A stretch of DNA of 24,002 bases from Acidianus hospitalis (lineage in GTDB: Archaea > Thermoproteota > Thermoprotei_A > Sulfolobales > Sulfolobaceae): NCBI GenBank assembly GCA_046533895.1, contig JAWDOK010000017.1, positions 1-24,002 on the forward strand, given 5' to 3'. The position numbers and the translations under genes were made by a program. The notes beneath the pieces were generated by a model. The model ran no database searches. It was given only the letters and a program-made list of their open reading frames with translations, and had not been told where the DNA came from. Positions 6,396 through 15,315 of the stretch are shown one piece after another (position 1 is the stretch's first letter; every line of letters begins with the position of its first letter).

Positions 6396-7281
6396 CCCTC
6401 ACTGCAAGTCTTATAGCTTGAGCTGAAGAATATTTTGGCAACCATCCAAAAGATTTTATCTTCGATATATCAAGTAACATAAACCTAACATCACCCTCCC
6501 AACCCCTACCTTCTCCTGCGTCAATATAAACGTGCTTTGGGGATAAACTCATTTCCTCCTCAACTATTCTAGCTATTTCGTCCACCGTTACCCAATCGTC
6601 GTTTCCTATATTAAATGAGTCGTATAAACCTTTAAAGTACCTAACTATTACGTCAACTGCTGAAAGTAAATCAGTTATGTAAAGGTAGCTTTTCCTCTGT
6701 TTCCCATTGCCTAGGATTTCCAGAACTTCCTTATTTTTCCTTAACTTTTTTATGAAATCTATAACTACTCCATGAGAAATTCTTCCTCCAGTAATATTTG
6801 CTAACCTTAAAGATACACCTCTTATTCCATAATTTCTAGCATAAAAATTCAATATTTCTTCTCCTAGGACTTTAAATAAACCGTAATTAGAAATAGGTTT
6901 AATTTCATCAAGTTCAGTAGTAGGTATTTTTCCCTCACCGTAAACAGTTGAAGATGAAAAGAATATCACCATTTTAGCGTCATATTTTCTAGCCATTTCC
7001 ATTACATTTAACGTTACTTTAACGTCACGTTCGAAATGCTCATAAATGTTTTCCATCGACGTCTTAACGTCTGGATTTGCAGCTAAATGATAAATTATTG
7101 CTTCTTTAGGGATTTCAGGATAAGCTATCCTTAAGTCCAATTTTATATTCTGAGCCTTTTCATTAACATACCTTCCAGAAGAATAATCGTCTATGCTTAT
7201 TACATCTTCTCCGTTCTCTATTAAATGGTCAACGAGGTGCCCTCCTATATACCCTGCTCCACCGGTAACTACAGATGTCAT
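6376..7281 (-). CDS. NAD-dependent sugar-nucleotide epimerase/dehydratase
   Basis: A 301-aa extended short-chain dehydrogenase, the fold of UDP-glucose 4-epimerase and dTDP-glucose dehydratase. Visible are the Rossmann motif TGGAGYIGGH (residues 6-15), D31 after strand 2 (a preference for NAD), and catalytic S110/S111 with Y133-x-x-x-K137 (NYGLFKVLGEE). The ITGGRISHGVVIDF and YLYITDLLSAV regions that follow are typical of the C-terminal sugar-nucleotide binding domain. Archaeal members make galactose or other sugars for N-glycans and surface polysaccharide. The exact substrate cannot be read from the sequence. A TATA-like TTTAATTTATA (about 7296-7305, minus strand) lies ahead of the ATG at 7281. 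The 75-aa membrane protein follows with an overlap. Confidence 0.85.
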   Translation of the reverse strand: MTSVVTGGAGYIGGHLVDHLIENGEDVISIDDYSSGRYVNEKAQNIKLDLRIAYPEIPKEAIIYHLAANPDVKTSMENIYEHFERDVKVTLNVMEMARKYDAKMVIFFSSSTVYGEGKIPTTELDEIKPISNYGLFKVLGEEILNFYARNYGIRGVSLRLANITGGRISHGVVIDFIKKLRKNKEVLEILGNGKQRKSYLYITDLLSAVDVIVRYFKGLYDSFNIGNDDWVTVDEIARIVEEEMSLSPKHVYIDAGEGRGWEGDVRFMLLDISKIKSFGWLPKYSSAQAIRLAVRDVLDKI

Positions 7282-7422
7282 AACAGAAATATGTGTATAA
7301 ATTAAAGAGATTGACTATTTTATGACATAAATAACCATCCACATAAATATAATCCTTTTTCCTCAAAAATTTGCAGTGAAACTATTTCATTCCAATCATT
7401 TTATTCTATCGCGGAAAGCTTA

Positions 7423-7430
7423 TTTTTAAT
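7423..7430 (+). promoter_or_regulatory. TATA-like box of the surface protein gene
   Basis: TTTTTAAT centred about 27 bases upstream of the ATG at 7454. This spacing supports the ATG as first codon of a leaderless message rather than the TTG at 7448. Confidence 0.45.
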
Positions 7431-7453
7431 AGTGGAATATAGGAGTTTTGCTC

Positions 7454-9031
7454 ATGAGACTAATTCCAATAGGAATAATAGCGTTATTACTTGTTCCAAT
7501 ATTTTTTATGTCAATAGTAAATTCGTCTGTATCTAGTAATACTTACTATACTATAGAATATAACAAGTATTCCAGTTATTTACATATTGGAAAAATGGGT
7601 ATTTTATCTGTAGAAATATATAAAGTTAGCAACTCTACATATTATGGAAATTTAAGTTGTAATGATAAAGATACCTACGTTAATCACTATACTACAATTT
7701 ATACTTTAGTGACTGGAAGTGCTGAAACAATAAATGGAAAGATATGTATTAATTCCTCTGTAAGTGGGAACTTATATGTTGGGACTAACATACCTCAATT
7801 AGCTAGAATAATAGTAATTTCTTCTGGCATGGAGGAAATAGTGTGGGCAGGATTTAACGAGACTTATGTTCATACTTATTCCTATATAAATGGATCAGGC
7901 GAGGTGATCTTACAATTCATTAACGGTACTTCGATCTCTAATATCTCAATAGGAATTAAACAAAACTCCTCAATAGTTCAATATGTAGATCTCACACTAA
8001 CTAAGGTTAGTGTTTCAAGCGAATCTGAATATAGCTCGTCTTTTATGTTACATGTCCAAATGCCAAGAAAATATTCACCATTAAGTGAATGCTTCATTGC
8101 TAATGGTTCTAGTTTTTCATCTAGCGCTGAAGGTTATACTGTTACTACAGCGTATTTCTGTGGTAAATTAATGCCAGCTATAGAATGGAAAGGATTAGGA
8201 ATAGGAAACTTAAATTTAGGATTGCATGCTCCAATGAGCGGTAGGGTTAACTTCACTACTTTAGAATTTTACGGAATTAATGGAACTACAGTTGGATATG
8301 TTCATTCAGCTTATATAAATGCAGAATATCATGGAATTTTTGAAGATTCCTCCTTTATAGCAGGAGAACTACTCATAGTACATATAGTTAATGCAACAGC
8401 ATTGGCAAAGCCTTCGTTAATTTCGGTAATTTATCATCAAGGAGTACCAGTAATTCTAGGTATATGTGCAAATAACACTGTAGAAACTACAGCTAATGTT
8501 GTTATACAACACCAAGTTTACGTAAACAACGCTAAAGGTCTACTTTTAATGCTATCCTTAAACTCCTCAGCGTTTTATGTAAGCGTTATACATTCTACTA
8601 TCGTCAATGTTACTATTGTAAAGCCTACTGCGGTAGTAGTAAGTAATGTTACTATACAAGGTAAAAGTTACTTGGCACAGATTGTAAATATTTCCGCCAG
8701 CAGATATGTTACTTTTAACGTTAGTAAAGTAAGTAATGAGAACTTCGTAGTATTTGAACAGGAAAGCAATGGTTCTTTAGTAGAGTTGAATTCTTGTGAC
8801 TATTTCGTAGTAAATGGTACTATCGTAGTGTTCACTGACCCTGCAAGTACTTACTTAATAGTTTATGGATATACCCCAACTACCTCAACTTCATCAACAA
8901 GTAGCTCTTCCTCTCCATCAGCAATAACTTCTCCATCACCCTCGTTTAGCAATACTGAAATTTTAGGAATAGCTATAGTAGTCATTATACTAATTATAGC
9001 CGTAATTATGGTAATTGCAAGAAAGAAATAA
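7454..9031 (+). CDS. Secreted, membrane-anchored surface protein with S/T-rich stalk
   Basis: About 525 aa. Start chosen at ATG 7454 (MRLIPIGIIALLLVPIFF) rather than the in-frame TTG two codons earlier. The N-terminus is a signal peptide (R3, then a hydrophobic core to about residue 21, then SIVNSSVSSNT). The long middle is beta-rich with very many N-x-S/T sequons, as in heavily N-glycosylated exoproteins of Sulfolobales, and contains a few cysteines that could pair outside the cell. Near the C-terminus a run of Thr/Ser/Pro forms a stalk, followed by one membrane helix (ILGIAIVVIILIIAVIMVIA) and a basic RKK anchor. The plan resembles archaeal S-layer-associated proteins, solute-binding proteins and thermopsin-like exoproteins, but I recognise no catalytic motif and give no function. 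Confidence 0.75.
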   Translation: MRLIPIGIIALLLVPIFFMSIVNSSVSSNTYYTIEYNKYSSYLHIGKMGILSVEIYKVSNSTYYGNLSCNDKDTYVNHYTTIYTLVTGSAETINGKICINSSVSGNLYVGTNIPQLARIIVISSGMEEIVWAGFNETYVHTYSYINGSGEVILQFINGTSISNISIGIKQNSSIVQYVDLTLTKVSVSSESEYSSSFMLHVQMPRKYSPLSECFIANGSSFSSSAEGYTVTTAYFCGKLMPAIEWKGLGIGNLNLGLHAPMSGRVNFTTLEFYGINGTTVGYVHSAYINAEYHGIFEDSSFIAGELLIVHIVNATALAKPSLISVIYHQGVPVILGICANNTVETTANVVIQHQVYVNNAKGLLLMLSLNSSAFYVSVIHSTIVNVTIVKPTAVVVSNVTIQGKSYLAQIVNISASRYVTFNVSKVSNENFVVFEQESNGSLVELNSCDYFVVNGTIVVFTDPASTYLIVYGYTPTTSTSSTSSSSSPSAITSPSPSFSNTEILGIAIVVIILIIAVIMVIARKK

Positions 9032-9036
9032 GGAAT

Positions 9037-9075
9037 TTCTTTCCTTTTTTATTATTCAAAAGAGATTTTTTGTTC
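9037..9075 (+). terminator. T-rich transcription terminator
   Basis: Two T-tracts (within 9037-9055 and 9065-9071) directly follow the surface-protein stop. Archaeal RNA polymerase ends transcription at such oligo-T runs without needing a hairpin. Confidence 0.45.
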
Positions 9076-9127
9076 TATATGGTATTTTAGAATTTTCCTT
9101 TATTACCTTCCTTTATGAGTATATATT

Positions 9128-10207
9128 ATGAAAGCAATAGTAGTTAAACCTCACCAACCTGGAATGGAAGTAAAAGATGTAAATATTGAAGAAAAAGTCG
9201 GCAAAGGTCAAGTGCTAGTTAAAACTCTTTATACTGGAGTCTGCGGTACTGATAGAGGTATTGTAGGAAATAAATTATCATTCACAAGACCTCAAGAAGG
9301 TTGGAGTGAATTAATTCTAGGCCATGAGGCGTTTGGACAAGTTGAGGAAGTAGGAGAAGGAGTAAAAGAGCTGAGGAAAGGAGATTATGTAGTTCCAGTT
9401 GTTAGAAGAGGTTGCGGAGTTTGCCTAAATTGTAAAATAGGTAAACAAGATTTTTGTGAAACTGGAAATTTTGTTGAGGCAGGAATAAGAGGTAAAAATG
9501 GATTTATGAGAGAAGAATTCGTTGATGATGAAATTTATCTAGTCAAGGTTCCAGAAGCAATAAAAGATATAGCAGTCTTAACGGAACCATTATCAAACGT
9601 AGTTAAAGCGATAGAGGAAGTAATGCACATACAACAGAGAATGGTATGGAATTGTGAAGACGGTGCCTATGATTGCAGGAATGCTTATGTAGTTGGTACT
9701 GGCCCTATTGGGACTTTCTTCTCTTTACTTTTAAGAACCTACGGCTTTAATGTTTACATGCTAAATAGGAGAGACCCTTCGCCTGCAGAAGAATACGTTT
9801 CTACTAGAATTGAGGCAGAATTCGTTAATACTACTAAGGGAGTTGATCATCTTCCTAAGGCAGACATTATTGTCGATACAAGCGGTTTTCCATCAGCTTT
9901 CGTTCCTTTAATGCATAAAATGAACAAGAATTCTATCTTGGTTTTATTTGGTACTCAAACTGGAGATAAAGTGCAAATAGACGCTGACCTTGTAACTTTT
10001 ATGGTTGAGAATAATATAGCTGTTGTAGGTAGCGTTAATGCAAATAAGTGGCACTTCAAATCTGCAGTGAATTATCTTACCATGTGGAAGGAAAAATACG
10101 GAGACTTACTTAATAGGATGATAACTACTGTGGTTCCTCCAGAAAATGCGAAGGAGATTTTGGAAAATAAACCTAAAGGCGAGATAAAGTCAGTCATAAA
10201 ATGGTAA
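9128..10207 (+). CDS. gdh: Glucose 1-dehydrogenase (medium-chain, zinc, NAD(P)-dependent)
   Basis: A 359-aa enzyme of the Sulfolobus-type glucose/galactose dehydrogenase branch, which starts the branched Entner-Doudoroff pathway by oxidising aldose to aldonolactone. Catalytic zinc ligands are C39 (in GVCGTDR) and H66-E67 (in LGHEAFG). Structural zinc cysteines are C96, C99, C102 and C110 in RRGCGVCLNCKIGKQDFC, followed by the family's ETGNFVEAGI and GFMREEF blocks. The Rossmann motif is VVGTGPIG, and the NRR that follows strand 2 suggests that NADP is accepted. Length matches the family. A T/A-rich box about 26 bases upstream and the ATG at 9128 suggest a separate leaderless transcript. Some family members prefer other aldoses such as xylose or galactose. 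Confidence 0.85.
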   Translation: MKAIVVKPHQPGMEVKDVNIEEKVGKGQVLVKTLYTGVCGTDRGIVGNKLSFTRPQEGWSELILGHEAFGQVEEVGEGVKELRKGDYVVPVVRRGCGVCLNCKIGKQDFCETGNFVEAGIRGKNGFMREEFVDDEIYLVKVPEAIKDIAVLTEPLSNVVKAIEEVMHIQQRMVWNCEDGAYDCRNAYVVGTGPIGTFFSLLLRTYGFNVYMLNRRDPSPAEEYVSTRIEAEFVNTTKGVDHLPKADIIVDTSGFPSAFVPLMHKMNKNSILVLFGTQTGDKVQIDADLVTFMVENNIAVVGSVNANKWHFKSAVNYLTMWKEKYGDLLNRMITTVVPPENAKEILENKPKGEIKSVIKW

Positions 10208-10210
10208 TGT

Positions 10211-10239
10211 TTTTTAAGAAAGTATAAGTATATTTATAC
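10211..10239 (+). promoter_or_regulatory. Promoter and dyad upstream of the 3HP-CoA synthetase gene
   Basis: TTTTTAAG (10211-10218) is a likely TATA box. It is followed by an inverted repeat with arms GTATAA (10222-10227) and TTATAC (10234-10239), ending 8 bases before the ATG. The dyad covers the expected start of transcription, so it could be an operator. The 13 bases TTTTTAAGAAAGT recur at 12381-12393 ahead of the permease gene. Confidence 0.4.
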
Positions 10240-10247
10240 GATATAAT

Positions 10248-12212
10248 ATGGTTGAAACACAAGAGATTAGCGAACAAAAACTTGAGGAAAAAGCAGATTA
10301 TAACATGAGGTATTATTCTTATTTGTTTAAGCTTAGTAAAGAGAATCCCGCAAAATTCTGGGGCGATTTAGCTCAAGAATTAATAACTTGGTTTGAGCCC
10401 TGGAAGGAAACAATGAAGCAGGAAGATCCTTTAACTAGGTGGTTTATAGGAGGTAAGCTTAATGCCTCTTATAATGCCGTAGATAGGCACTTAAATTCAC
10501 CTAGGAAATTTAAGGCCGCAATAATATGGGAAAGTGAAAGAGGAGAGAGAAGAATAGTAACTTACCAAGACCTCTTTTATGAAGTAAACAGATGGGCTAA
10601 CGCACTTAGAGAACTAGGAGTAAAGAAAGGAGATAGAGTAACAATTTACATGCCATTAACTCCTGAAGGAATATTTGCGAAGCTAGCTTGTGCAAGACTT
10701 GGTGCAATACATAGTGTAGTTTTTGCAGGCTTCGGTTCTCAAGCTCTTGCAGATAGGATTGACGATGCAAAGGCAAAGGTAGTAATAACTGCAGATGCGT
10801 ATTATAGGACTGGAAAACTAGTAGAATTAAAGAAGATAGTTGACGAGGCATTAGATAGGTTAGGAGATAAATCTCCTGTATCCAAGGTCTTAGTTTATAG
10901 AAGAACCGGAGTAGAAATTCCATTCAAAGAAGGAAGAGACGTGTACTTTGATGAGGTAGGTAAATATAAGTACATAGAGCCAGAACGTATGGACTCTAAT
11001 GATCCCCTCTTTATCTTATATACATCAGGAACTACTGGAAAGCCCAAAGGAATAGTTCACTCCACTGGAGGTTATTTAGTAGGAACTGCAACAATGCTCT
11101 TATGGAGTTATGGTCTAAGTCAGGAGAATGATGTACTATTTAATACCTCAGATATAGGTTGGATTGTAGGTCACTCTTACATAACTTATGCTCCTTTAGT
11201 CATGGGAAGGACAGTAGTAATATACGAAAGTGCTCCTTACTATCCTTATCCAGATAAGTGGGCAGAGATTATAGAAAGATATAAGGCAACAACATTTGGG
11301 ACTTCCGCCACAGCTTTGAGAGCTTTCATGAAGTATGGAGATGACTACGTTAAAGCTCACGATCTCTCTTCTTTAAGAGTAATAGTAACTAATGGTGAAG
11401 TATTGAATTATTCTCCATGGAAGTGGGGATTAGAAGTTGTTGGAGGAGGCAAAGTCTTTATGTCTCACCAATGGTGGCAGACGGAAACTGGAGCGCCAAA
11501 CTTAGGTTATTTGCCAGGTTTAGTTTACATGCCGATGAAATCTGGTCCTGCCTCAGGCTATCCATTGCCCGGTAACTTTATAGAAGTTTTAGATGATCAA
11601 GGAAATCCCACTAAGCCTAGGGAAAGAGGTTATCTAGTAATGAAACCTCCTTTCCCACCATATATGATGATGGGTATGTGGAATGATCCAGGGAACGAGA
11701 GGCTTAAGAAAACTTACTTCTCCAAATTCCCTGGAATTTATTACCCAGGTGATTATGCAATGATTGACGAAGACGGCTATGTCTGGGTATTAGGAAGAGC
11801 TGATGAGACAATAAAGGTTGCAGCGCATAGAATAGGTGCAGGAGAAGTAGAATCTGCAATAACTTCTCATCCAGCAGTAGCAGAGGCAGCAGTTGTAGGT
11901 CTTCCAGATCCTGTAAAAGGAGAAGAAGTTCATGCGTTCATAGTCTTAAAGGAAGGATATACTCCTTCGGACGAGTTGGCTAGAAATATTCAAAACCACG
12001 TTAGGGAAGTAATGGGACCTATAGTTACTCCTAAGATTCACTTCGTTGATAAACTACCTAAGACTAGATCAGGCAAAGTAATGAGGAGAGTAATCAAGGC
12101 CGTAATGATGGGATCTTCAATAGGAGATATTTCAACTATGGAAGATGAGGCATCAATGGAAGAAATAAAGAAGGCTGCAGAGGAATTTAAGAAAGAAGTT
12201 TCAAAGCAATGA
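10248..12212 (+). CDS. 3-hydroxypropionyl-CoA synthetase (AMP-forming)
   Basis: A 654-aa acyl-adenylate-forming ligase of the acetyl-CoA synthetase family. Motifs: TSGTTGKPKG (259-268), W409-W410-QTETG, GRADETIK (516-523), and acyl-adenylation lysine K610 in PKTRSGKVMRR. Long stretches (EEKADYNMRYY near the N-terminus, KFKAAIIWESERGER, SHQWWQTETGAPNLGYLPG, MRRVIKAVMMGSS) agree with what I remember of the Metallosphaera and Sulfolobus 3-hydroxypropionyl-CoA synthetases. That enzyme activates 3-hydroxypropionate with ATP and CoA in the 3-hydroxypropionate/4-hydroxybutyrate CO2-fixation cycle, and such enzymes usually also take acetate, propionate or acrylate. It has its own promoter and T-rich terminator. 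The main alternative is an ordinary acetyl-CoA synthetase; the N-terminal and WWQTETG contexts favour the 3HP enzyme. Confidence 0.82.
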   Translation: MVETQEISEQKLEEKADYNMRYYSYLFKLSKENPAKFWGDLAQELITWFEPWKETMKQEDPLTRWFIGGKLNASYNAVDRHLNSPRKFKAAIIWESERGERRIVTYQDLFYEVNRWANALRELGVKKGDRVTIYMPLTPEGIFAKLACARLGAIHSVVFAGFGSQALADRIDDAKAKVVITADAYYRTGKLVELKKIVDEALDRLGDKSPVSKVLVYRRTGVEIPFKEGRDVYFDEVGKYKYIEPERMDSNDPLFILYTSGTTGKPKGIVHSTGGYLVGTATMLLWSYGLSQENDVLFNTSDIGWIVGHSYITYAPLVMGRTVVIYESAPYYPYPDKWAEIIERYKATTFGTSATALRAFMKYGDDYVKAHDLSSLRVIVTNGEVLNYSPWKWGLEVVGGGKVFMSHQWWQTETGAPNLGYLPGLVYMPMKSGPASGYPLPGNFIEVLDDQGNPTKPRERGYLVMKPPFPPYMMMGMWNDPGNERLKKTYFSKFPGIYYPGDYAMIDEDGYVWVLGRADETIKVAAHRIGAGEVESAITSHPAVAEAAVVGLPDPVKGEEVHAFIVLKEGYTPSDELARNIQNHVREVMGPIVTPKIHFVDKLPKTRSGKVMRRVIKAVMMGSSIGDISTMEDEASMEEIKKAAEEFKKEVSKQ

Positions 12213-12231
12213 TTTTTTCTTCTTTCATTTT
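12213..12231 (+). terminator. T-rich terminator after the acyl-CoA ligase
   Basis: A run of six T, then TTC-rich sequence, begins right after the TGA stop; typical archaeal oligo-T termination signal. Confidence 0.45.
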
Positions 12232-12355
12232 ATAAAAGGTTGATAATGTTAAATTAGCTTAAAATTTTTATTTTAAGTCTGTCACTTTCGCCGTCAATCT
12301 ATAATTTTAATAAAACATGAATAAAAGTAACTCTCCTTTGCATTAACACTGAATA

Positions 12356-12388
12356 TATCTATGTGCAAAATATAGATAAGTTTTTAAG
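12356..12388 (+). promoter_or_regulatory. Promoter and upstream dyad of the permease gene
   Basis: A TATA-like TTTTTAAG (12381-12388) lies 24-31 bases before the ATG at 12412. Just upstream is a perfect 7-bp inverted repeat, TATCTAT (12356-12362) and ATAGATA (12372-12378), with a 9-base spacer. A dyad abutting the TATA/BRE region could bind an activator or repressor; no regulator is identified. Confidence 0.4.
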
Positions 12389-12411
12389 AAAGTTCATTTT
12401 GAAAGTTTAAT

Positions 12412-14307
12412 ATGTCTAGCAGTAAAGGAGAAGTCGGCGGAGCGAAAGATTATGGGACAACTTCAGATAAGCTCTTAAGGAGGAGCTTAAATAAATGGGA
12501 ATTACTATTTTTATCAGTAGGAGGAGTAATAGGTTCAGGTTGGTTATTTGGAGCGTTATATACTGCGGCCTATGCAGGCGGTGCAGGAATACTCTCATGG
12601 GTAATTGCGGGAATTCTAGTAATGTTTGTTGGATTAGCATATGGTGAATTAGGTGCCGCAATACCAAAATCTGGAGGAATTGTAAGATATCCTCACTATA
12701 CTCACGGCGGAGTTGCAGGATATATAATAACATGGGCATACTTCTTATCTGCTGCATCTGTTCCTGCAATAGAAGCGACAGCGACAATTACTTATTTGTC
12801 TGCACTTGTTCCGGGCTTAATATATCCGAATGGAGTATTAACTCCTCTAGGAATTTTGTCTGCATATATAATCCTAATATTGTTCTTCCTCCTTCAGTAC
12901 GCAGGAGTAGGAATACTTGGTAAAGTTACTCATGGAGTAGGTTGGTGGAAATTAATTGTTCCAGCGCTTACGGTTGTCTTCCTGATAGCGTTTTATTTCC
13001 ATCCTGCTAACTTTACAATGGGCGGAGGCTTTTTCCCTAGTGCGTCAATGAACGCCTCAGGTTTTTCTGGCTTTGCACCAGTACTTTATGCAATACCTAC
13101 TACTGGAGTTATATTCTCGTACCTAGGATTTAGGCAAGCGGTAGAATATGGAGGTGAAGGAAAGAATCCTCAGAAGGATATCCCATTTGCTGTAATTGGA
13201 GCTCTAGTAATAGGACTAATACTTTATACCTTACTTCAAGTAGCATTTACGGGAGCAATAGATTGGTCTTCTGTAACTGTTCAAGTAGGTAATACAACAA
13301 AGCCAGTGACTCCAGGGAATTGGACTGCATTGACGCAATCTAATTTAGTTAGCGGTCCTTACTATACAATAATGACTACTGCAAAGGTTTTTGGTCCTAT
13401 AGCCTCCTTGTTTGCAATTTGGAGTTATATTCTATTAATTGATGCAGTACTCTCTCCGAGTGGGACTGGTTGGATTTATATAGGAACTGCTGGAAGGACA
13501 GTTTACGGCTTCGCTAGTAATGGATATTTACCTGGACTCTTCTTAAAGATTGGCAGAACTAAGGTTCCAGTTATAGCTTTAATTGCTGCAACAATAATTG
13601 CAGCCATATTCATGTTACCATTCCCATCTTGGGAATCCTTAGTAGGCTTCATCTCTTCTGCAACAGTCTTTACTTATATAATGGGTGGAATTGGACTAGA
13701 GACGTTAAGAAAAACCGCTCCAGACTTAAAGAGGAACTTTAAATTACCTGCAGCAAAGGTAATTGCTCCAATAGCTACATTAGCTTCTGGGCTAATAGTA
13801 TATTGGTCAGGGTTTGCAACACTATTCTACGTAGTAACTGCAATATTCTTAGGTTTTCCGATATTCTTTGGATATTATGCAGTAAGGTTAGGAGTTCCTA
13901 AGAAGATAGCTTATCCATTAGGAATAGTAGACTTAGCAGTAATTTTACTTACTGCTTATGATTTCTATACTGCAACTTCTGGACTTTCTGCAGGTAATAC
14001 CATCGCTTTAATACTTTATACTCTCATAATGGTAGGAGTTTCATTATCAAATGTTGCAGTTCTATGGAACTTCAGCAATGATAATGTCAAGAAAGAGATA
14101 AAAGCAAGCTATTGGATATTCGCATTTATATTTGCAATATTCTTATTATCTTATTTCGGAGCACTAGGATTAAATCCAATAATACCCTTCCCGACTGATG
14201 TTGTAATAGCTGCTATAGTAGTTTTAATATTCCATTATATAGCAGTAAAATCTGGATTTAGAACAGAGGCTATAGAGGAGATAATCGAAGAAACTAGGGA
14301 ACCATAA
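12412..14307 (+). CDS. APC superfamily amino-acid permease
   Basis: A 631-aa integral membrane transporter. After a hydrophilic N-terminus of about 28 residues comes the first helix with the APC unwound motif GGVIGSGWLFG (37-47), where backbone atoms bind the substrate's amino and carboxyl groups. Further hallmarks are the YGELGAAIPKSGG block of helices 2-3 and the FSYLGFRQAVEYGGEGKNPQKDIP loop typical of prokaryotic amino-acid/polyamine antiporters and symporters. I count about 12-14 hydrophobic segments. It is longer than the usual 450-520 aa, with extra C-terminal helices and a charged tail (EEIIEETREP). It probably imports amino acids or related solutes by proton symport. It has its own promoter, so it is not tied to the ligase upstream, although both promoters share a 13-base element. 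Confidence 0.82.
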   Translation: MSSSKGEVGGAKDYGTTSDKLLRRSLNKWELLFLSVGGVIGSGWLFGALYTAAYAGGAGILSWVIAGILVMFVGLAYGELGAAIPKSGGIVRYPHYTHGGVAGYIITWAYFLSAASVPAIEATATITYLSALVPGLIYPNGVLTPLGILSAYIILILFFLLQYAGVGILGKVTHGVGWWKLIVPALTVVFLIAFYFHPANFTMGGGFFPSASMNASGFSGFAPVLYAIPTTGVIFSYLGFRQAVEYGGEGKNPQKDIPFAVIGALVIGLILYTLLQVAFTGAIDWSSVTVQVGNTTKPVTPGNWTALTQSNLVSGPYYTIMTTAKVFGPIASLFAIWSYILLIDAVLSPSGTGWIYIGTAGRTVYGFASNGYLPGLFLKIGRTKVPVIALIAATIIAAIFMLPFPSWESLVGFISSATVFTYIMGGIGLETLRKTAPDLKRNFKLPAAKVIAPIATLASGLIVYWSGFATLFYVVTAIFLGFPIFFGYYAVRLGVPKKIAYPLGIVDLAVILLTAYDFYTATSGLSAGNTIALILYTLIMVGVSLSNVAVLWNFSNDNVKKEIKASYWIFAFIFAIFLLSYFGALGLNPIIPFPTDVVIAAIVVLIFHYIAVKSGFRTEAIEEIIEETREP

Positions 14308-14310
14308 GAC

Positions 14311-14339
14311 TTTTTTCCTCTAAAATTAAAGATTTTTTT
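14311..14339 (+). terminator. T-rich terminator after the permease
   Basis: Two oligo-T tracts (14311-14316 and 14333-14339) follow the permease stop and separate it from the convergent hydrolase gene. A small GC-rich hairpin with arms TAGCC/GGCTA (14339-14352) comes right after the second tract. Confidence 0.45.
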
Positions 14340-14361
14340 AGCCGCGGGGCTAGAGTGCCTA

Positions 14362-15168
14362 TTAAGGCTTCTGTGAAAGCCCTTTGTTCCCTACGGCTTT
14401 TGACCTAGCTTCTTCTAATCCCTTATAATTAATCTCTAAATGTCTTCTTAGAATTTCCCCTTGAGTCCCTCCAAGGTCTATATCTACATGTTCGTTATTC
14501 TTTATTTGCTCTAAATGCTCTAAGAGGTGAGATGAGGAAGTAAAGCCTCCATGAGATAAGCCAACTACTCTAGGTTTCAGTGAAATTTGAAACTCAAGGC
14601 TAGAAATGTACTTCTCTAAATCTAAGGGCGGAGGAGTAGTGGGAAAAGGAATTCCGTTATATCTTCCCCCAGCAGAATCTCCAGTATAAAGCACATCTCC
14701 AATCATTACTGAAATATGATGCTTAGCGTGGCCGGGAGTGTAAAATATCTTCATCGTGTCTTTCCCTATCTTTATCTCTTCTCCTCCTTTCACTTCTAGG
14801 ATATCTCCATTAATTGGTTTAACTTCTCCGTAAATGTCCACTAGTTCTCCTAGGATTTGTCTTGCTGTCTTATTTATCTTATCTGGATTCTCAAGGTATT
14901 TCTTGAAACCTTCATAAACCAGTATTTTAGGCTTATAGGTTGAAACTATATCTGGAATTAAACCTATATGATCAATGTGGAGGTGCGTGATTACTAGGTA
15001 ATCAAGTTTATCGAGAAAACTAACGTCCATTATGCTATTTGCTACTCCTCCGTCTATCATTACTACCTTCTCATCGCATATAACGAAGGAATATACCAAT
15101 TCTGGAAATTCTATAGGCCCAGAGGGTACTGCATGGATTCCAGTGCATGGCAAAGAATTTCTCCTCAC
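14362..15168 (-). CDS. Metallo-beta-lactamase fold hydrolase
   Basis: Up to 268 aa. The metal-binding HLHIDH motif is at residues 62-67. It is preceded by a YSFVI..VMIDGG strand pair and followed by the other expected ligands in YTPGHAKHH, VLYTGDSAGG and LSHGG. This is the MBL hydrolase superfamily (glyoxalase II, lactonases, arylsulfatase-like and others). The long PPPLDLEKYISSL insertion and C-terminal helices look like the glyoxalase-II or lactonase side, but substrate is unknown. The longest start is GTG at 15168. Inside it the bases GAGGAG (15161-15166) form a good Shine-Dalgarno sequence seven bases ahead of an in-frame TTG at 15153, which would give a 263-aa protein beginning PCTGIHAVPSGPIE; this shorter start is a real alternative. 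The gene is followed by the T-rich region of the convergent permease. Confidence 0.75.
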   Translation of the reverse strand: MRRNSLPCTGIHAVPSGPIEFPELVYSFVICDEKVVMIDGGVANSIMDVSFLDKLDYLVITHLHIDHIGLIPDIVSTYKPKILVYEGFKKYLENPDKINKTARQILGELVDIYGEVKPINGDILEVKGGEEIKIGKDTMKIFYTPGHAKHHISVMIGDVLYTGDSAGGRYNGIPFPTTPPPLDLEKYISSLEFQISLKPRVVGLSHGGFTSSSHLLEHLEQIKNNEHVDIDLGGTQGEILRRHLEINYKGLEEARSKAVGNKGLSQKP

Positions 15169-15171
15169 TAG

Positions 15172-15315
15172 TTATCCTATTTTCTTGATTTTAACGTTAC
15201 CTTTCTCGTCTTAATGAACGTAAAACTTTACGTTCTTCATTTTTCTATAAGAAGGTATAATTTTACCTTCGCAAGTTTTCAGTTCTTCTGAACTAACCTC
15301 TAGAATTATTTCCAC
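15172..15315 (-). pseudogene. Short degraded reading frame downstream of the RHH gene
   Basis: A GTG at 15315 opens 34 codons (VEIILEVSSEELKTCEGKII...) to a TAA at 15211. The same frame then continues without another stop for 12 more codons (DEKGNVKIKKIG) to a TAA at 15172. The charged, beta-strand-like pattern on both sides of the TAA suggests one short protein interrupted by a stop, or the end of the preceding frameshifted gene reached by another shift. I recognise no family. It may simply be a 34-aa peptide or non-coding. Confidence 0.3.

Noticed and set aside
7448..7453. TTG at 7448 as start of the surface protein.
   Set aside because: It adds only two residues, and the ATG at 7454 has a better distance to the TATA box and begins a clean signal peptide.
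10606..10923. 105-aa minus-strand frame within the acyl-CoA ligase gene, and the similar ones at 12416-12787 and 16713-16970.
   Set aside because: Leu-rich shadows of strongly coding genes on the other strand, without promoter or domain.
10248..12212. Simple acetyl-CoA synthetase as the name of the ligase.
   Set aside because: The N-terminal and WWQTETG surroundings agree better with remembered Sulfolobales 3-hydroxypropionyl-CoA synthetases; acetate may still be a side substrate.
14339..14352. GC-rich hairpin TAGCC/GGCTA after the permease as an intrinsic terminator.
   Set aside because: The T-run comes before and not after the hairpin on the plus strand, and the minus strand has A's there, so the hairpin itself is not a classical terminator; only the oligo-T tracts were annotated.
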